A DNA stretch of 9,158 nt, taken from the NCBI GenBank assembly GCA_018266095.1, contig JAFEBC010000496.1, positions 1 through 9,158 of the forward strand, in the 5' to 3' direction. The notes beneath the pieces were generated by a model, which was not told the DNA's origin, did not search any database, and was given only the letters and a program-made list of their open reading frames with translations. The stretch is from Deltaproteobacteria bacterium. Lineage in GTDB: Bacteria; Myxococcota; Myxococcia; Myxococcales; 40CM-4-68-19. Positions 6,790-9,158 of this stretch are shown here, piece by piece. Within the stretch, counting starts at the first letter, position 1; every line of letters begins with the position of its first letter. A program made the position numbers and the translations under genes.

Positions 6790-7968
6790 CTACCCCTCGC
6801 GCATCCGCCGCGTCTCGCCCTCGATCAGCAACTTGATCAGCGCGTTCAACGCCGCCAGCCGTCTCCCTGCCCGCCCTGCGCCGATCGACTCGGGCAGCTC
6901 CGCCCGGCCCATGAGGCGCATCGCCTGCTCGACGCCGCCCGGGCGGCGCTTGATGGTCCGCGCGGTGATGACGCGAACGTCTGAGAACGCCCGCTCGGGG
7001 CCGCCTTCGGTGTCCAGCAGCTCGCGGGCGTAGGGGCCCCAGCCGCAGTAGAGATCGTTGGGGCGGATGAACCGGGCGAAGCGCGCGATCGCGTCCGTGA
7101 TCGACTCGCCCTGCAGGAACCGCTCGGGCGGCACCTCGAGGTGCACGGGCGCGTTGGGCGCGAGCGGGCGGCGCGGCTGGATGAAGGCCTCGAAGCGCTC
7201 GCTGGTGGCGGGGCGCAGCGCGGCGAGGTGGATGAGCTCGGCGGGGCCCTCCATGCCGGCCTCGATGGGGTACGCGTTCGACTCGCCGTAGAGGGCGACG
7301 ACGTCCTCGGGGCGCTTCATCAGCTCGTGGAGCTGGAAGTCGCGGCGCGGGCGCGGGGACTTCTTGACGCGCACGCGCGGCGGCCCGGGGCGCTTGGACT
7401 GCCACTCGAGCTGGCGGTCGATCATCCAGTCGAAGGCGGCCAGGAGCGGCTCGAAGCGGGCCTCGTCGCCCTCCAGCGCGCCCAGCACGTGCACGACGGC
7501 CTCGATGGTCGACACGCACTCGTCGGAGGGCTCCTTGCGGATGCGGTAGTTCGAGGGCCGCGGCGGGACGAGGCCGATGCGCGGGAGCGCCTTGAGGAAG
7601 GGGTTGACGTGGATGATCTTCCCCGCGAGCGCCCAGGTGCCGTCGACCACGATGAGGTTCTTGGGCGGGGTGTCCACGAGCGTGTGCGGGAGGATCGAGG
7701 TCGGGCCCGGGAAGAGGAGCGCGGTGCCCTCCTGGGCGGCCAGCTCGCGGACGCGCGCGTGCGCCTGGAAGTCGACGCCCTGGTGCAGCTCGGAGTTCGG
7801 CAGCGACAGGTGCGCCATGCGGGCGGTGCCGATGGCGACCTTCGTCTCGCGCGGGTGCTGGAGGAAAACCGTGTGAATCCGGCTCTCCAGGCGCGTGAGC
7901 TGGCCGCACCAGCACACGGCCTGCGGGCGGCGGCATCGCGTACAGAGGGCGCGGGGGGCGAACGTCAC
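6790..7968 (-). CDS. DTW-domain protein, probable tRNA-uridine aminocarboxypropyltransferase, with extra C-terminal domain
   Basis: A 392-residue protein starting at GTG (7968-7966 on the minus strand), with an AGGGG-type ribosome site a few bases upstream. Residues 1-185 match the DTW family: a zinc-knuckle pattern C9, C12, C19, C21 (CTRC-x6-CWC), HPRE at 38-41, DGTW at 109-112, YRIRKEP at 141-147 and CVSTIEA at 151-157. Known members (E. coli TapT, human DTWD1/2) transfer the 3-amino-3-carboxypropyl group of S-adenosylmethionine to a tRNA uridine. Residues about 222-385 are extra and resemble a DnaQ-like exonuclease fold (ELIHLAALRP, FEAFIQP, GRAGRRLAAL) without the acidic catalytic residues. 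After a basic stretch (residues 191-209), this part may bind RNA. The gene is convergent with the glycan operon and has no visible functional link to it. Confidence 0.85.
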   Translation of the reverse strand: MTFAPRALCTRCRRPQAVCWCGQLTRLESRIHTVFLQHPRETKVAIGTARMAHLSLPNSELHQGVDFQAHARVRELAAQEGTALLFPGPTSILPHTLVDTPPKNLIVVDGTWALAGKIIHVNPFLKALPRIGLVPPRPSNYRIRKEPSDECVSTIEAVVHVLGALEGDEARFEPLLAAFDWMIDRQLEWQSKRPGPPRVRVKKSPRPRRDFQLHELMKRPEDVVALYGESNAYPIEAGMEGPAELIHLAALRPATSERFEAFIQPRRPLAPNAPVHLEVPPERFLQGESITDAIARFARFIRPNDLYCGWGPYARELLDTEGGPERAFSDVRVITARTIKRRPGGVEQAMRLMGRAELPESIGAGRAGRRLAALNALIKLLIEGETRRMREG

Positions 7969-8083
7969 AGGCCCCTGCTAGCACCAAAAGGCCTTCGGAG
8001 GCACCCCGAACTGGCGACGCCCGAACCGCCCCTCGCCTGACGCGCCGCGGAAACCAGGGGGACCCGACGCGGCCTCTGCGCCC

Positions 8084-8119
8084 TTCCAATCTCCGATTGA
8101 GCCCTTGTAGACTTACATC
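8084..8119 (+). promoter_or_regulatory. Possible promoter for a leaderless GYF-protein mRNA
   Basis: TAGACT at 8108-8113 fits TAnnnT and ends six bases before the ATG at 8120, which would place the transcription start at or next to the start codon. TTCCAA at 8084-8089, 18 bases upstream, is a poor -35 match. No Shine-Dalgarno sequence precedes this ATG, which agrees with leaderless translation. The stretch is clearly more AT-rich than its surroundings. The remaining gap (7969-8083) shows a small AAGGCCTT palindrome at 7988-7995 and nothing else I can assign. Confidence 0.3.
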
Positions 8120-9158
8120 ATGGGACGGGAAACGGCGGTCTGGTACGTGATGATCGCTGGCAAAGAGTCGGGGCCGCTGACGCGCACCGAGGTCGGGATG
8201 CGCTTCACGCTGGGCGACATCACCGGCAAGAGCTACTGCTGGAAGACGGGCATGCAGGCGTGGCAGCGCGGGGTCGACGTGCCGGAGTTGGCGGCGCTGT
8301 TCGAGGCCGGCGCGGGTGAAGGTGAGGCCGCGCCTGCTGCCAAGCCCAAGCCTCCCGCCGCGGCGGCCGCCAAGCCCAAGCCCAAGGCCGCGGCGATCAA
8401 GCCGGTCGCGAGCCACACGGCGGCGCAGACCGGCAAGCCGCTGCGCCAGTCGGCGTACGGAGGCGGCGAGGAGAAGGGCAAGGGGCTCAAGGAGTTCGAC
8501 ACCGCCTCGCTCAACCTCGCGGAGCTGGGTGAGGAGGAGGAGAAGGGCGCGCGCAAGATGGAGTTCGACACCGCGCACTTCAAGCTCGCGGACCTCGCGG
8601 CGGAGAAGAAGGCGGCCTCGAGCAAGAAGGGCGAAGGCGCGATGGAGTTCGACACCGCGCACTTCCGGCTCGCGGACCTGGACGCGGAGAAGAAGGCGGC
8701 CTCGAGCAAGAAGGGCGAGGGCGCGATGGAGTTCAACACCGCGCACTTCAAGCTCGCGGACCTCAAGCAGGGGCGGAAGTCGGCCTACGACGAGAAGCTG
8801 GCGCTCGAGGACGGCGACCGGCAGTTCGAGGCGGGCGTGCAAGGGTATCCGGACCCGAACAAGCCGGGGTCGGCGCCCGTGGCGAAGAAGGCGCCCGCGC
8901 GCGCGCCGGTGGCGGCCAAGGGCGGGAAGCTCGCGCCGGGGGCGGCGAAGTTGCCGTTCGAGGGGCAGGAGGATCAGGACGAGATCCGCGAGCAGCTCTT
9001 CGGCAAGAAGTCGCCGCGCGGGGCCGCGGACCTCGCGCAGTGGGCGTCGTCGGAGATGGACAAGGCGCAGAAGCAGCCTGCGGCCAAGGCGGCGCCGGCG
9101 GCGGCGAAGACTCCGGGCGTGGGTGTCCCGGCGGCGAAGACTCCGGGCGTGGGTGTCC
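8120..9158 (+). CDS. GYF-domain protein with short-motif repeats and Ala/Lys/Pro-rich tail, 3' truncated by window end
   Basis: Open from ATG 8120 to the window end (346 codons, no stop). Residues 7-61 form a GYF_2-type domain: W8-Y9, G18-P19, W41-x2-G44, W48 and P55-E56-L57. GYF domains bind proline-rich peptides. In Myxococcus a related domain occurs in the gliding protein GltJ/AgmX, but the zinc ribbon of that protein is absent here. Residues 66-122 are low-complexity, with repeated AKPKP. Four copies of an EFDTAHFKLADL-like motif start near residues 125, 148, 176 and 204, joined by charged AEKKAASSKKGEG linkers. Residues 256-300 include a second acidic patch (EGQEDQDEIREQLFG), and the visible end is a decapeptide repeat. 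No transmembrane helix or signal peptide is seen, so it appears cytoplasmic so far. Function unknown; a scaffold or adaptor is likely. It is divergent from the DTW gene. Confidence 0.8.
   Translation, partial: MGRETAVWYVMIAGKESGPLTRTEVGMRFTLGDITGKSYCWKTGMQAWQRGVDVPELAALFEAGAGEGEAAPAAKPKPPAAAAAKPKPKAAAIKPVASHTAAQTGKPLRQSAYGGGEEKGKGLKEFDTASLNLAELGEEEEKGARKMEFDTAHFKLADLAAEKKAASSKKGEGAMEFDTAHFRLADLDAEKKAASSKKGEGAMEFNTAHFKLADLKQGRKSAYDEKLALEDGDRQFEAGVQGYPDPNKPGSAPVAKKAPARAPVAAKGGKLAPGAAKLPFEGQEDQDEIREQLFGKKSPRGAADLAQWASSEMDKAQKQPAAKAAPAAAKTPGVGVPAAKTPGVGV
8558..8764 (+). repeat. 84-bp in-frame tandem repeat, two full copies and one partial
   Basis: Copies begin at 8558, 8642 and 8726, exactly 84 bp (28 codons) apart. 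The two full copies differ at about 6 of 84 positions; the third matches the first over 39 bp with one change (GAC to AAC, Asp to Asn). A diverged fourth copy of the core, EFDTASLNLAEL, begins at 8492. Each unit carries the motif followed by a lysine-rich linker. Low divergence suggests recent duplication or ongoing homogenisation. Confidence 0.9.
9101..9158 (+). repeat. 30-bp in-frame tandem repeat encoding AAKTPGVGVP, continuing past the window
   Basis: Units start at 9101 and 9131. They are identical over the 28 bases visible in the second. Each encodes AAKTPGVGVP, and at least two copies are present. The GVGVP part is a permutation of the elastin pentapeptide, and AAK resembles elastin cross-link segments. 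The window ends inside the array, so copy number is unknown. Confidence 0.85.

Noticed and set aside
7988..7995. AAGGCCTT palindrome upstream of the DTW gene as an operator
   Set aside because: Eight-base palindromes are expected by chance, and no second copy or promoter element accompanies it.
8489..8764. Regularly spaced repeats considered as a CRISPR array
   Set aside because: The repeat is a continuous in-frame coding tandem with no unrelated spacers.
5588..8842. A 1084-codon open frame on the minus strand
   Set aside because: It runs across the oxygenase, the DTW gene in the wrong frame and the GYF gene. Composition is low-complexity and no motif is present.

Overview
The window is very GC-rich, with strong G/C third-position bias, and looks like a chromosomal segment of a high-GC Gram-negative bacterium. 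The best guess is a myxobacterium or relative (Myxococcota). The basis is a Wza/OPX-type polysaccharide export protein end, GTG starts, ATGA-type gene overlaps, and a GYF-domain protein with a long Ala/Lys/Pro-rich tail of the kind common in that group. The taxon is an inference; no rRNA or marker gene is present.

Bases 1-6703 hold one co-directional, tightly packed plus-strand block, almost certainly an operon for assembly or decoration of a surface glycan. In order it encodes the C-terminal end of an outer-membrane polysaccharide export protein, a GT4 glycosyltransferase, a GT2 glycosyltransferase fused to a Pol-beta-type nucleotidyltransferase, an alkaline-phosphatase-superfamily phosphodiesterase with a complete two-metal site, a second GT4 glycosyltransferase, and a phytanoyl-CoA dioxygenase (PhyH)-family Fe(II)/2-oxoglutarate oxygenase. 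Junctions are 4-bp overlaps (219-222, 1460-1463, 4624-4627) or short gaps (54 bp and 4 bp). Three glycosyltransferases would build the glycan, the export protein points to secretion, and the nucleotidyltransferase, phosphodiesterase and oxygenase are candidate tailoring activities. No flippase, polymerase or initiating transferase lies in the window.

Bases 6704-6789 are a short convergent gap with a possible stem-loop. On the minus strand at 6790-7968 is a DTW-domain protein, probably a tRNA-uridine aminocarboxypropyltransferase, with an extra C-terminal half resembling a DnaQ-like exonuclease fold that lacks its catalytic residues. A 151-bp divergent gap follows. It leads into a plus-strand gene, cut by the window end, for a protein with an N-terminal GYF domain, four copies of a short EFDTAHFKLADL-type motif (partly in near-identical 84-bp tandem repeats), and an elastin-like decapeptide repeat at the window edge.

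Most worth following up are the GT2-nucleotidyltransferase fusion next to a phosphodiesterase, the cluster of nested inverted repeats inside the linker of that fusion, the DTW/pseudo-exonuclease protein, and the repeat-bearing GYF protein. No rRNA, tRNA, CRISPR array or insertion sequence was seen.
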